Shown: piece by piece, positions 41,428 to 51,166 of the stretch
How the letters are laid out: each line of letters begins with the position of its first letter
Position numbering within the stretch: position 1 is the stretch's first letter
Origin: Gordonibacter sp. An230
GTDB lineage: Bacteria > Actinomycetota > Coriobacteriia > Coriobacteriales > Eggerthellaceae
DNA length: 64,000 nt
Reading direction: 5' to 3'
NCBI RefSeq assembly: GCF_002159915.1
Contig: NZ_NFJP01000011.1
Coordinates: 56,250-120,249, forward strand
Notes under the pieces: model-generated
The model's input: the letters and a program-made list of their open reading frames with translations, nothing else
Told to the model about the DNA's origin: nothing
Databases searched by the model: none
Made by a program: the position numbers and the translations under genes

Positions 41428-42198
41428 ATGGCACGCAAACCCATGATGGCGGGCAATTGGAAGATGAACAACACGGTGGGCGAGGCGGTGGTGCTCACGC
41501 AGGAGATCTCGAACCAGTACGAGAAGGAGTGGCCTGAGTCGGTCGACATCGTCATCTGCCCGCCCTACGTGGATCTCAAGCCGGCCAAGACCGTGCTCGA
41601 CTTCGACAAGACGAAGATCGCCGTGGGCGCGCAGAATGTGCACTGGGAGCCGAAGGGCGCCTTCACAGGCGAGGTGTCGGTGCCGATGATCAAGGAGATC
41701 GGCTGCGCCTGCTCGATCGTGGGCCACTCCGAGCGCCGCGAGCTGTTCGGCGAGACGAACGAGGATGTGAACCGCAAGGTGAAGGCGCTCGTGGAGGGCG
41801 GCCTGTACGCCATCGTGTGCGTGGGCGAGTCGCTCGCCGTGCGCGACGAGGGCGGCGCTGAGGAGTACGTCGCCGCCCAGGTGCGCGCTGCGTTCGCCGG
41901 CGTGGATGCGCGCGATGTCGCGCGCTGCGTCGTGGCCTACGAACCCGTCTGGGCCATCGGGACGGGTCGTACCGCCACGCCCGATCAGGCCCAGGCCGTG
42001 TGCGCCGCCATCCGCGCAACGCTTGCGGAGCTGTGCGGCTCCGAGGTGGCCGAAGCCGTGCGCGTGCTGTACGGCGGCTCCATGAATCCCGGCAACGTGG
42101 AGGGTCTCATGGCCCAACCGGACATCGACGGTGGCCTTGTGGGCGGCGCAAGCCTCAAGGCGGAGTCCTTCGTCCAACTTATCGAAGCGTGCCGGTAG
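41428..42198 (+). CDS. tpiA: Triosephosphate isomerase
   Basis: 256 residues. The substrate-binding Lys in MAGNWKMNNTVGEA (residues 6-19), catalytic His in CSIVGHSERRELFGET, catalytic Glu in VAYEPVWAIGTGRTATPDQAQ, and phosphate-binding LYGGSMNPGNV are all present. It interconverts dihydroxyacetone phosphate and glyceraldehyde 3-phosphate. AAGGAAAGGAAGG precedes the ATG. gpmI follows 31 bases later. Confidence 0.97.
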   Translation: MARKPMMAGNWKMNNTVGEAVVLTQEISNQYEKEWPESVDIVICPPYVDLKPAKTVLDFDKTKIAVGAQNVHWEPKGAFTGEVSVPMIKEIGCACSIVGHSERRELFGETNEDVNRKVKALVEGGLYAIVCVGESLAVRDEGGAEEYVAAQVRAAFAGVDARDVARCVVAYEPVWAIGTGRTATPDQAQAVCAAIRATLAELCGSEVAEAVRVLYGGSMNPGNVEGLMAQPDIDGGLVGGASLKAESFVQLIEACR

Positions 42199-42229
42199 GA
42201 TCGTGTCGCAACGAGCGGAGGTGAGCGAA

Positions 42230-43807
42230 GTGAGCAAAGTGGGCGAAGTCGAAGGAGCTTTGACGAGCAGGGACGGCCTTGTACTTCCCGCCTGTCTCAT
42301 CATCATGGACGGTTTCGGCCTTGCCGAGCCGGGGCCTGGCAACGCCGTGTTCCAGGCGCGCACCCCGAACCTCGACGCGCTGTTCGCCGAGCGCCCGTGG
42401 ACGAGGCTCGAGGCTTCGGGCGAGGCCGTGGGCCTGCCTGCGGGCCAGATGGGCAACTCCGAGGTGGGGCATCTCAATATCGGCGCGGGACGGGTGGTCC
42501 ACCAGGAGCTCACGCGCATCAACCGCGCTTGCGCCGACGGCTCTTTGGCGGCGAACCCCGTGCTGGGCGGCGCCTTCGCGGCGGCGGCCCGTCCTGGCGC
42601 CGCGCTGCACCTCATGGGCCTCGTGTCCGACGGGGGCGTGCATTCGTCCAGCGCCCATCTCTACGCGCTCATGCGCGCTGCGAAGGCCGCCGGCGTGTCC
42701 CGCATTGCCCTGCACTGCTTCATGGACGGACGCGACGTTCCGCCGAAGAGCGGGGCGGGCTATCTTGAGGAGCTTGAGGCAGTGGCGGCCGAGATCTCCG
42801 ACGATCGCTGCGCAGTCGAGGTCGCCAGCATCTCCGGGCGCTACTATGCGATGGACCGCGACAAGCGCTGGGAGCGCGTCGAACTTGCCTGGCGTGCCGT
42901 CGTGCAAGCCGAACCTCGCACGGAGGCCTCTCCTTCCGAGGTGATGGAGGCCTCCTACGCGTCCGACGTCACCGACGAGTTCGTCGTGCCCGTGGCGCTC
43001 TGGGATCGGGGCGTGCGTGACGGCGATGCCGTGGTTTTCTTCAATTTCCGTCCCGACCGCGCCCGCGAGCTCACGCGCGCGATGGTGGATCCCTCGTTCG
43101 ACGGCTTTGCACGTCCCGTGGTCCCGCAGGTGGATTTCGTGTGCCTGACCGAGTACGACCCGAGCATTCCCGCGCCGATCGCCTTTCCCAAAGAATTCCC
43201 CGAGGACGTTCTGGCCGACGTGCTCGCGTCGTCGGGCCTGCGACAGTACCATATCGCCGAGACCGAGAAGTACGCCCATGTGACGTTCTTTTTCAATGGG
43301 GGGCGCGAAGAGCCGAAGGAGGGCGAGGAGCGCGTGCTCGTTCCTAGTCCGAAGGTGGCCACCTACGACCTCGAACCCGAGATGAGCGAGCCGGAGGTGG
43401 CGCGGACGCTGGCCGAGGCCATCGATGCCGACGCCGCGGACGTGTACATCGTGAATTTTGCCAATCCCGACATGGTGGGCCACACGGGTGTCGTTTCCGC
43501 CGCAGTGGCTGCGGTGGAGGCTGTGGACGCTGGGGTGGGCGAGGTGCTGGCCGCGATCAAACGAAAAGGCGGCTTCGCGCTCGTGACGGCCGATCACGGA
43601 AACGCCGACAAGATGGTCTCCGACGACGGCTCCCCGCACACGGCTCATACGACGGCTCCCGTGCCCCTTGCGCTTGCGGACTTCGCGGGCACGGGGCGTA
43701 CGCTCGACAGTCGCCAGGGGGCGTTGTGCGACATCGCGCCCACGCTGCTCGAGCTCATGGGCCTTGGCGCGCCTGCGGCCATGACGGGGGCGAGCCTTTT
43801 AGTCTGA
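42230..43807 (+). CDS. gpmI: 2,3-bisphosphoglycerate-independent phosphoglycerate mutase
   Basis: 525 residues. LIIMDGFGLAEPGPGNAV carries the first metal-binding Asp; the phosphoserine loop is GQMGNSEVGHLNIGAGR; later metal ligands are in NFANPDMVGHTG and LVTADHGNADKM. It converts 3- to 2-phosphoglycerate using Mn2+. Three in-frame GTG codons (42203, 42221, 42230) are possible starts; the last has GGAGG eight bases upstream and is chosen. The first 18 residues are variable and precede the conserved domain. Confidence 0.95.
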   Translation: MSKVGEVEGALTSRDGLVLPACLIIMDGFGLAEPGPGNAVFQARTPNLDALFAERPWTRLEASGEAVGLPAGQMGNSEVGHLNIGAGRVVHQELTRINRACADGSLAANPVLGGAFAAAARPGAALHLMGLVSDGGVHSSSAHLYALMRAAKAAGVSRIALHCFMDGRDVPPKSGAGYLEELEAVAAEISDDRCAVEVASISGRYYAMDRDKRWERVELAWRAVVQAEPRTEASPSEVMEASYASDVTDEFVVPVALWDRGVRDGDAVVFFNFRPDRARELTRAMVDPSFDGFARPVVPQVDFVCLTEYDPSIPAPIAFPKEFPEDVLADVLASSGLRQYHIAETEKYAHVTFFFNGGREEPKEGEERVLVPSPKVATYDLEPEMSEPEVARTLAEAIDADAADVYIVNFANPDMVGHTGVVSAAVAAVEAVDAGVGEVLAAIKRKGGFALVTADHGNADKMVSDDGSPHTAHTTAPVPLALADFAGTGRTLDSRQGALCDIAPTLLELMGLGAPAAMTGASLLV

Positions 43808-43967
43808 GTGTGTCGTTCGGAGGGGCTCTGTCCGAAGTCCCTCCGGCGGCTGCATTGAGCGACGCGCTTTCGCGAACGGCTCGACAGCGAGTCGTCCTCT
43901 GTCGCGTTTTGATGGAAGCTCCGATTCGGGCGCTTGTTCCTCCTTGCCCTTGCGGTTGGGTTTCGGT

Positions 43968-43973
43968 ATACTC
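43968..43973 (+). promoter_or_regulatory. Possible -10 upstream of secG
   Basis: TATACT about 50 bases before the secG start; TTGCGG lies about 17 bases upstream of it. Confidence 0.4.
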
Positions 43974-44021
43974 AGCATCCTGTGTATCGTTATCATATTT
44001 GTTCAAAGGAAGAGGGAAGCC

Positions 44022-44273
44022 TTGAATCCGCTCCTCATCATCATGCTTGTCTTGCTCGTCCTTTCGGGCATCGGCCTCATCGTGTTCATTCTGCTGCATT
44101 CCGGCAAGGGCACCGGCGTCTCCGACATGATCGCGAGCTCGGTGTACTCAACTCAGACCGGCACGAGCATCGTAGAGAAGAACCTCGACCGCATCACCAT
44201 TGCGCTCGCGGTCGTGTTCATGTTGTCGCTCATCGTGCTCATGATCGTCTATCCGAAGGGGTCGATCGGATAG
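44022..44273 (+). CDS. secG: Preprotein translocase subunit SecG
   Basis: 83 residues, TTG start with AAAGGAAGAGGG upstream. Two membrane helices (LLIIMLVLLVLSGIGLIVFILL and ITIALAVVFMLSLIVLMIVY) flank a short loop HSGKGTGVSDMIASSVYSTQTG, which is the SecG pattern. SecG joins SecYE to speed protein export. In-frame residues upstream of the TTG are also hydrophobic but lack a ribosome-binding site. secG follows the glycolytic genes as in many Gram-positive bacteria. Confidence 0.88.
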   Translation: MNPLLIIMLVLLVLSGIGLIVFILLHSGKGTGVSDMIASSVYSTQTGTSIVEKNLDRITIALAVVFMLSLIVLMIVYPKGSIG

Positions 44274-44302
44274 CGTTCCCCGTGATCGGCTTTCGCTCCG
44301 CT

Positions 44303-44348
44303 GACGCCGTCCGCACGGGTTCGCCCGGCCGGACGGCGTCTCTTTTTC
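44303..44348 (+). terminator. Terminator of secG
   Basis: GACGCCGTCCG and CGGACGGCGTC form a perfect 11-bp stem and are followed by TCTTTTTC, 30 bases after secG. Confidence 0.88.
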
Positions 44349-44858
44349 GCTCGCAGTAGGGTCTGAGCGGCGGCGCGTGCGGGAAGACTGAAACGCGGGC
44401 GCGTTCGTCCCTCGGCACGGTCTGGGCGCCGATAGGGGGCTGTCGATGTCGGGATGGGGCTCGAGCGGGGATTTGCTCGCGGAGTCCTCGGAAGGGCCCT
44501 TTGCGCTCGAATCGCAGGAAGACGGAATCGGGGCCGTCCGCAAGCTCGACGATGGACCCGAACGCATTTCGGGCGCCGCTTCTCGATATCCGACGACTGT
44601 CGAGAAACCGGAGCGCCTGCTTTCCTTGCGATCATCGAAGCGTGCAAGCCGTTTGAATGCGGCTACGCGGCGAACGGAAGGGCTGTGGGAGAGAGTCTTT
44701 CGGTTTCGGAGCCGGATGGGTTCCGATTTGCCATGGGCCGCGCGTTGAGGCGCGATCCTGCCCGTGCGTTGCGACCGGTTTCGGAGTACCATGTGCTTCG
44801 GGCTTTTTGACGGACGAGATGGCGGGGCGAATGCTCCGCCGGCGCGAGGAGATGCGCG
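44349..44858. other. Non-coding gap before feoAB
   Basis: About 510 bases between the secG terminator and feoAB. Several overlapping frames are open but none has a ribosome-binding site and family features. No clear regulatory site was recognised. Confidence 0.45.
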
Positions 44859-47432
44859 TTGACGACTTTGAACGAGCTTCCAATCGGCAAGACCGCGACC
44901 GTTGCCGCGGTGGGCGGCGAAGGATCGCTTCGCCAGCATTTTTTGGACATGGGCATCGTCCCGCTGGTCGACGTGGCCATGGTGAAGCATGCGCCCATGG
45001 GCGACCCGCTCGAGGTTCGCGTCCGCAGCTACGAGCTGACGCTCAGGCGCGATGATGCCCGCAATATCGAGATCGTGGACATTCGGGACGCATCCGAAGT
45101 GCGGAAAAGCCGTGTCTCCGGCAAGCCCGTTCCGCATCCGGGCCTGGGCGAGGGCGGCAGGTTCCATGATCGGGCGGGAGAGAACCCGCTGCCGGGGGGC
45201 ACGCCGCTCACCTTCGCCCTCGTGGGCAATCAGAACTGCGGCAAGACCACGCTGTTCAACCAGCTGACCGGTTCAAGCCAGCATGTGGGCAACTTTCCGG
45301 GCGTGACGGTGGATCGCAAAGACGGCTGCATCAAGGGACATGCCGATGCGCTTGTCACCGACTTGCCGGGCATTTACTCCATGTCGCCCTACTCAAGCGA
45401 GGAGGTGGTGACGCGTCGGTTTCTGCTCGACGAGCGGCCGCGCGGCATCATCAATATCGTGGACGCAACGAACGTCGAGCGCAATCTGTACCTGACCATG
45501 CAGCTTATGGAGCTGGGCATTCCCATGGTGCTCGCGCTCAACATGATGGACGAGGTCGAGGGCAACGGCGGCACGGTCCATGTGAACGAGATGGAGCGGC
45601 TGTTGGGCATTCCCGTCGTTCCCATCTCGGCGTCGAAGAACGAAGGCACGGCCGAGCTGGTGGACCACGCCCTGCACGTGGCGCGGTTCCAAGAACCTCC
45701 CGTTCGCCAAGACTTCTGCGCGCCTGACGAGCATGGCGGCGCCGTGCATCGCTGTCTGCACAGCATCATGGCGCTTATCGAGGATCACGCCGAGCGGGCG
45801 GGCATCCCTCCAAGGTTCGCTGCGAGCAAGCTGGCCGAGGGCGACCGACTCGTGCTCGACCTGCTCGATCTCGACCAGAACGAGAAGGATGCGCTCGAGC
45901 ATATCATCTGCCAAATGGAGGCGGAGCGCGGCCTCGACCGCGCGGCAGCCATCGCCGACATGCGCTTCGGCTTCATCGAGCGGGTGTGCGAGCAAACGGT
46001 GGTGAAGCCGCGGGAGAGTCGCGAGCATGCGCGCAGCGAGCGCATCGACAAGCTGCTAACCGGCCCCCTCACGGCCATCCCTGCGTTCGTCGCCATCATG
46101 GCGCTCGTGTTCTGGCTCACGTTCAACGTGGTGGGGGCGTGGCTGTCGGAGTTGCTCGACGGCGGGATCGCGGCACTCACCGACGCGGTGGCCTCGGGGC
46201 TTGCGGCGGCGCATGTGAACGGGGCATTGCAGTCGCTCGTTGTCGACGGCGTGCTCAACGGTGTGGGAAGCGTGCTGAGCTTTCTGCCCACCATCGTCAC
46301 GTTGTTCCTCTTCCTGTCGCTTTTGGAGGATTCTGGCTACATGGCGCGCGTGGCGTTCGTCATGGACAAGCTGCTGAGGCGCATCGGGCTTTCGGGCCGT
46401 AGCATCGTGCCGATGCTCGTGGGCTTCGGCTGCACGGTGCCGGCGGTCATGGCGAGCCGTACGCTCCCTTCGGAGCGCGATCGCAAGATGACGATCCTGC
46501 TCACGCCGTTCATGAGCTGCTCTGCCAAGCTTCCCATCTATGCGTTCTTCACCGCTGCGTTCTTCCCGGCGAACGGAGCGGCGGTGATGGTGGGCCTGTA
46601 CTTCGGAGGCATCGCCATGGGCGTGCTCGTGGCGCTGCTCATGCGTTCGACGATGTTCGCAGGCGAGGCGGTGCCGTTTGTCATGGAGCTGCCGAACTAC
46701 CGCATGCCCAGCGCGCGCAACGTCGGGCAGATGCTGTGGGAGAAGGCGAAGGACTTCCTCGAGCGCGCGTTCACCATCATCTTTCTCGCCACGATCGTCA
46801 TCTGGTTCCTGCAGACGTTCGACTTCGGTTTGAACGTGGTGGCCGACTCGCAGGACAGCATGCTGGCCGTGGTCGCCGGATGGATCGCCCCGGTGTTCGC
46901 GCCGCTCGGTTTCGACGATTGGCGCGTCTCCACGGCGCTCGTCACGGGCGTCATGGCGAAAGAGAGCGTCGTCTCGACGCTCTCAGTGCTGTTCGGTTCG
47001 ACGGCTGCGCTCGTGGCGGAGATGACGCCGCTCGCGGCGCTCGGACTCTTGGTGTTCTGCCTGCTGTACACGCCTTGCATTGCGGCCATCGCGTCGGTGA
47101 AACGCGAGCTGGGAGGTCGGTGGGCTCTCGGCATGGCGTTTGGGCAGCTTGCCGTTGCGTGGATGGCCGCGTTGGCCGTGCGGGGCGTGGGATTGGCGTT
47201 AGGCGCGGGGCTAGCGGGCGTGGCGAGCCTAGTCGTGGCGGCGGTCGTGGCGGTGCTCGTTGCGCTCGCGGTGCGGCGCGTGGCGCGCATGCGGCATGCG
47301 CGGGCCGCCGGTTGCGCGCGCGGATGCCCGTGCGGCGATTGCGCCGGCCGTGCTTCGGCAGGGGCTTCCACCGACCTCGGATCCGATGCGGCATCGGCGT
47401 CCGAAAAGCCGGCAGACGCGGGCGTGCGGTAG
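44859..47432 (+). CDS. feoB: Ferrous iron transporter FeoA-FeoB fusion
   Basis: 857 residues with a TTG start after GAGGAGA. Residues 1-75 are a FeoA/SH3 domain (LNELPIGKTATVAAVGGEGSLRQHFLDMGIVPLVDVAMVKHAPMGDPLEVRV). The GTPase follows a linker: GNQNCGKTTLFNQLTG (123-138), VGNFPGVTVDRKDG, LPGIYSMSPYSSEE, NMMDE. The membrane part has the two Gate motifs (VPMLVGFGCTVPAVMASR and ILLTPFMSCSAKLPIY). The C-terminal tail has a cysteine cluster CARGCPCGDC. It imports Fe2+. FeoA and FeoB are usually separate genes. A Zur- or IdeR-type box was not found. Confidence 0.93.
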   Translation: MTTLNELPIGKTATVAAVGGEGSLRQHFLDMGIVPLVDVAMVKHAPMGDPLEVRVRSYELTLRRDDARNIEIVDIRDASEVRKSRVSGKPVPHPGLGEGGRFHDRAGENPLPGGTPLTFALVGNQNCGKTTLFNQLTGSSQHVGNFPGVTVDRKDGCIKGHADALVTDLPGIYSMSPYSSEEVVTRRFLLDERPRGIINIVDATNVERNLYLTMQLMELGIPMVLALNMMDEVEGNGGTVHVNEMERLLGIPVVPISASKNEGTAELVDHALHVARFQEPPVRQDFCAPDEHGGAVHRCLHSIMALIEDHAERAGIPPRFAASKLAEGDRLVLDLLDLDQNEKDALEHIICQMEAERGLDRAAAIADMRFGFIERVCEQTVVKPRESREHARSERIDKLLTGPLTAIPAFVAIMALVFWLTFNVVGAWLSELLDGGIAALTDAVASGLAAAHVNGALQSLVVDGVLNGVGSVLSFLPTIVTLFLFLSLLEDSGYMARVAFVMDKLLRRIGLSGRSIVPMLVGFGCTVPAVMASRTLPSERDRKMTILLTPFMSCSAKLPIYAFFTAAFFPANGAAVMVGLYFGGIAMGVLVALLMRSTMFAGEAVPFVMELPNYRMPSARNVGQMLWEKAKDFLERAFTIIFLATIVIWFLQTFDFGLNVVADSQDSMLAVVAGWIAPVFAPLGFDDWRVSTALVTGVMAKESVVSTLSVLFGSTAALVAEMTPLAALGLLVFCLLYTPCIAAIASVKRELGGRWALGMAFGQLAVAWMAALAVRGVGLALGAGLAGVASLVVAAVVAVLVALAVRRVARMRHARAAGCARGCPCGDCAGRASAGASTDLGSDAASASEKPADAGVR

Positions 47433-47492
47433 CGCGGGGACGGGACGGGATCGCGCCTCGCGGCGCTGCGCGAATAATCGCGAAATTCCCCC

Positions 47493-47521
47493 TTCACAAC
47501 TAAAGGAGGTTCGGGTAGAAT
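47493..47521 (+). promoter_or_regulatory. Promoter of tRNA-Leu
   Basis: TTCACA (47493-47498), 17 bases, TAGAAT (47516-47521); the tRNA begins 28 bases later. Confidence 0.6.
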
Positions 47522-47548
47522 AACCACCGTTGCGTTTGAGGGCAACAG

Positions 47549-47637
47549 GTCGGAGTGGTGGAACGGCAGACACGCTAGCTTGAGGTGCTAGTGCCCATCT
47601 AACGGGTGTGCGGGTTCAAATCCCGCCTCCGACACCA
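47549..47637 (+). tRNA. tRNA-Leu (anticodon GAG)
   Basis: Acceptor GTCGGAG pairs with CTCCGAC and CCA is encoded. Anticodon arm CTAGC-TTGAGGT-GCTAG gives GAG. A long variable arm (TGCCCATCTAACGGGT) is as expected for Leu. T-loop GGTTCAAATCC is present. Confidence 0.95.
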
Positions 47638-47647
47638 TGAAAGCAAA

Positions 47648-47672
47648 AGTCGGCTGTGGCCGGCTTTTTTTG
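47648..47672 (+). terminator. Terminator of tRNA-Leu
   Basis: AGTCGGC pairs with GCCGGCT around TGTG and is followed by seven T residues, 11 bases after the tRNA. Confidence 0.9.
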
Positions 47673-47809
47673 TCGTTGGGGAAGCGTTTCAATTCCTCTT
47701 CGCACACCGTTTCGGGATGCGCGCCTCGGCCAGGCTGGTCGAAAGCGTGTCGGGCGCGCCATGGGAGCCGAGAGGTTGCGAGGAGGGGCGAGAGAGGGAG
47801 GAGGATTCC

Positions 47810-48715
47810 ATGGCGAGGGCGTTTGCGGCCAAGGATCCGGTTTCGGACCGCATGCGGTCCATCCGGCAAGTGCTGTGGATCATCCTGCTGCTGAACTTGG
47901 CGGTGGCGGCGGCGAAGTGGGCGTGGGGTGCGGCAAGCGGCTCGGCCTCCATGCAGGCCGACGGCATCCACTCGCTGTTCGATTCGGCGGGCAACGTGGT
48001 GGGGCTTGTGGGCATCTCGCTCGCGGCGCGTCCGGCCGACGAGGGGCATCCTTACGGGCACGCAAAGTTCGAGACGTACGCGAGCCTCGCCATCGGCGTG
48101 CTGTTGCTCTTAGCGGCGTTCGAGGTGGGTTCGAGCGCCGTGGGAAAGCTTGCGGAGGGATCCTACACCGCCGAGGTTGGGCCGGTGTCGTTTGCCGTCA
48201 TGGTGGGAACGCTCGCGATCAATCTGGGCGTGACTGCCTACGAGCGCCGTTTCGCCAAGCGCCTCAAAAGCGAGGTGCTCGCCGCCGATGCGAACCACAC
48301 GCTTTCCGACGCCCTCGTTTCGGTGGGCGTCATTGCGGGTCTTGCGGCTGTGGCGCTTGGATTTCCCGTGGCCGATCCGATCATGGCGCTTGTCGTGACG
48401 GTGGCCATCCTTGCTACGGCCTACGATGTGTTCAAGCACGCGCTCGCCACGCTCTCCGACCGTGCGCGCATTCCCGAGGACGCGCTTCGCGCCGCAGCGA
48501 CGGCGGTGCTCGGGGTGAGGGGTGTTCATCGCATACGGACGCGCGGCACCGAAGGGGAGGTCTATGCCGATTTGCATGTGCTAGTCGATCCCGGCATGAC
48601 TGTGACCGCCGCCCATTGTCTGGCCGATGAGGTCGAAGATGCCGTGAAGGAGCGTTTTCCGAACGTGATAGAGGTGCTCGTCCATATCGAACCGGACGAC
48701 GGCCACGAGGACTAG
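47810..48715 (+). CDS. Cation diffusion facilitator (CDF) family transporter
   Basis: 301 residues with GGGAGGAGG seven bases before the ATG. Six membrane helices; the two metal-site helices carry ADGIHSLFDSAGNVVGL and ADANHTLSDALVSVGVIAG (His/Asp sites). The cytoplasmic C-terminal domain (RIPEDALRAAATAVLGVRGVHRIRTRGTEGEVYADLHVLVDP) is the usual CDF regulatory fold with HxH-like ends. CDF proteins export Zn2+, Mn2+, Fe2+ or Co2+; the His in the first site hints at Zn2+ or Co2+, which is not decisive. It lies 14 bases before a HAD hydrolase gene. Confidence 0.9.
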   Translation: MARAFAAKDPVSDRMRSIRQVLWIILLLNLAVAAAKWAWGAASGSASMQADGIHSLFDSAGNVVGLVGISLAARPADEGHPYGHAKFETYASLAIGVLLLLAAFEVGSSAVGKLAEGSYTAEVGPVSFAVMVGTLAINLGVTAYERRFAKRLKSEVLAADANHTLSDALVSVGVIAGLAAVALGFPVADPIMALVVTVAILATAYDVFKHALATLSDRARIPEDALRAAATAVLGVRGVHRIRTRGTEGEVYADLHVLVDPGMTVTAAHCLADEVEDAVKERFPNVIEVLVHIEPDDGHED

Positions 48716-48729
48716 CGGGGGAGCGACCT

Positions 48730-49422
48730 ATGGTGCGCGCGGTGCTCTTCGATGTGGGATCGACGCTCATCAGGCCCTTTCCTTCCGTGGCCGAGACGAT
48801 GGCGCGCGTGGCGGTTGAGCGCGGACATGCGTTTTCCGTGGACGACTTCGCCGCGCATATGCCCGCCATGGAAACGTATTACGAGGCCGAGTATCGTCGC
48901 GACGGCGATTTCTGGTGCTCGCAGGAAGGGTCGACGGCCATATGGCTCGATCAGTACCGGCTCGTGTGCCGCAGGATGGGCCTCTCTCGCGACGCCGAGG
49001 GGATGGCCCGGGCCGTGCACGAGGCGTATCGGCGACCCGAGCAGTGGGGGATATACCCGGACGTCTTTGCGTGCTTGGACGGCCTTAAAGAGAGGGGCTT
49101 CGCGCTCGGCGTCGTGTCGAACTGGGATGCCGGATTGGAGGACCTGTTGCGCGGGCTGCGCCTCCTGCCGTATTTCGATGCAGTGGCTGCGAGCGCGGCG
49201 CTTGGGTGCCGAAAGCCGGATCCCGTCATCTTCGAAACGGCCTGCACTGCGTTGGGGGTGCCGCCTTCCGCGGCGGTGCACGTTGGCGACCGGCCCGATG
49301 CCGACGGTGACGGGGCTTCGGCCGCCGGCATCCGCCCTGTGATCGTCGACCGCGCAGGAGCCGAGGAGGGCTGCGGCTACGACCGCGTCCGGGGCCTCGC
49401 CGAGCTGCTGGAGCTGCTCTGA
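48730..49422 (+). CDS. HAD-superfamily hydrolase
   Basis: 230 residues. Motif I is LFDVGSTLIRP: the nucleophile Asp is present but the second Asp of the usual DxDxT is Gly, as in the HDHD3-like branch, so the phosphatase activity is uncertain. Motif II is VVSNWDAG, motif III Lys in CRKPDPVIFETA, motif IV VGDRPDADGDGASAAG. GGGGAG precedes the ATG. Substrate unknown; it is probably co-transcribed with the CDF gene. Confidence 0.85.
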   Translation: MVRAVLFDVGSTLIRPFPSVAETMARVAVERGHAFSVDDFAAHMPAMETYYEAEYRRDGDFWCSQEGSTAIWLDQYRLVCRRMGLSRDAEGMARAVHEAYRRPEQWGIYPDVFACLDGLKERGFALGVVSNWDAGLEDLLRGLRLLPYFDAVAASAALGCRKPDPVIFETACTALGVPPSAAVHVGDRPDADGDGASAAGIRPVIVDRAGAEEGCGYDRVRGLAELLELL

Positions 49423-49841
49423 CGCGATGTGACAGATGAGGGGCGGAGCGACGGGACGGCCGGCCTCCTTGATCTCCGTTCGAAACCTTTCCAGCTCTGC
49501 TGAACCCTTCGCTCACGAGGCTGCAGGCGTTCTCATCGCCCGTTGAGGCGTTGGCAGAGCGCACGTCGGGGCGAAGGGGCGGCATGGACGGACTCGTGCG
49601 GGGCGCCGCCGCATCCCCGCCCTTCCTGATCGCTCGCCGGGCGCGATTGCGCCCGTGCGTCTGATCTGGGTGCCGTCGGGTGGCGCCGTCGGCCCAAGCA
49701 GACGCCCATGCGGCCAAAAGCGGATTCTGGGCTGTTGGAACGGGTTTCGCATCCCCGCCCATGCTGCAGCGGGCAATCGCGGCGGACGCGTATCCGCCCC
49801 ATGGCCCAAAGTCTGTGGAAGGGGTGAAGGTGCAGGGCATG
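49423..49841. other. Non-coding gap between HAD gene and tRNA-Val terminator
   Basis: About 420 bases. Contains a hairpin CGGGCGC-GATT-GCGCCCG near 49637-49654 and otherwise nothing recognised. Confidence 0.45.
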
Positions 49842-49869
49842 AAAAAGGCCCGCATGACATGCGGGCCTT
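49842..49869 (-). terminator. Terminator of tRNA-Val
   Basis: AAGGCCCGCAT pairs with ATGCGGGCCTT around a 3-base loop; on the minus strand it ends in a T-run (TTTTT). Confidence 0.88.
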
Positions 49870-49878
49870 CGAACTTCA

Positions 49879-49953
<75 letters not shown>

Positions 49954-50980
49954 ATGAAAGCAGGCTGCGAAATGTCGTTTCGTGCCAGCGAGCAAGTAGT
50001 TTACCAGATCATCGCGCTCTGTCAAAGGCCCTTTTGAAAAAACTTATGCACGAGGCTCTATGCCCGTCTGTGCCCGCCGTCGGCGCGCTCGACCGCTGCT
50101 GAGAGCGTGGACGGCGGCCGTGGAAGGGGCTTTGACCCGGTTGCATTCCCTCTCGCCCGTCTTCGACGCGCGGTCGCGAAGCTTTAATCCTCCGCGGTTT
50201 TTGGTCGGATTTCTCGTTTGCGGGCGATGCTGTCGACATGGTCGAGAGAAAAGGAATTCAGGGAGGTTTTCCGATATGGCGCGAATGCGCGCGAGATGCT
50301 TCCGGATCGGTTTGGATCGGGGGTATCGGTAGGGCATCGATGCGCTCTTCTCCCGTCTCGCCGTTTTGGCCCCTTTTGGGATCGCGGCTCTTGCGGTGAT
50401 GGCTAGTTCGGCGCAAATGCGAATCGACATCGTGATAGGCGCGCTGGAACCGGGGGGGGGTGAAATCCCCGCCAGCTCGCCGTACGGTCGGCGATCGTGG
50501 CAGGAGGGTTCTCGTCCCGTTGCGGTCAGCGGGGAGTCGGCGCTTTGGGCTTGCGGCGCTTGGCGGGCGAGCCCGCTTCCCTTGGAGAGGGTCGGCAACG
50601 TGCGTGCGCTTCGTTGCCGAAGGGCGCCGGGGAGGATCGCGATCTGCGGGGACCCGACGACCTCGCCTTGCGAGGGCTCTGCTGCGACTGGTTGGGAGAC
50701 CGGCCTCTGGCGGGGCGTTTCGCGAGGGCGGGGGCGCGGCGGGCGTTCGGCGTAGCCGGCTGCGCAGGCTGATCGACGGAAGGCTCTGTGCCCAAGCGTC
50801 GATTCCCGTTCCTCTGCCCGGGTGGGCGGAGGGCTTCTCTCGTTTTTCTGTTGTGCGAAGCTGCCCGGGATCGCCTAGTTGCTTATATACGGGCGTCGAT
50901 GCGTGGCGCGATGTCTTTTGCGCAGCTGCTCCGCATGTACGCGCGCAGTCTACGCGCGACAAAAAATCGGAAAACGGGGC
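49954..50980. other. 1-kb gap without a supportable gene
   Basis: Between tRNA-Val and the tRNA-Gly promoter. Several long frames overlap in all phases but all are Arg/Ala/Gly-rich without motifs. A run of guanines at about 50454-50460 is followed by GTGAAATCCCCGCC, which resembles the core of an FMN riboswitch but the rest of that fold is not found. Confidence 0.45.
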
Positions 50981-51009
50981 TTGCGCGCACGGATGCGTTC
51001 CGTTATTAT
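50981..51009 (+). promoter_or_regulatory. Promoter of tRNA-Gly
   Basis: TTGCGC (50981-50986), 17 bases, TATTAT (51004-51009); the tRNA begins 14 bases later. Confidence 0.5.
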
Positions 51010-51022
51010 GTTTCCTCGCGAT

Positions 51023-51098
<76 letters not shown>

Positions 51099-51109
51099 TT
51101 GTCTACGAG

Positions 51110-51146
51110 AGGCCGGTCATGCGCAAAGGTTTTGGCCGGCCTTTTT
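51110..51146 (+). terminator. Terminator between tRNA-Gly and tRNA-Cys
   Basis: AGGCCGG pairs with CCGGCCT over a 19-base loop and ends in a T-run. Confidence 0.6.
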
Positions 51147-51166
51147 CATGACGATGATGCCGAGAT

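Noticed and set aside
44454..44810. Possible gene of about 118 codons before feoAB
   Set aside because: Part of the translation looks natural but competing frames are equally open and no start signal or family was found.
50441..50500. Possible FMN riboswitch (GGGTGAAATCCCCGCC-like core)
   Set aside because: Only one segment resembles the aptamer; the other conserved helices are absent and no riboflavin gene follows, so it is probably chance beside a G-run.
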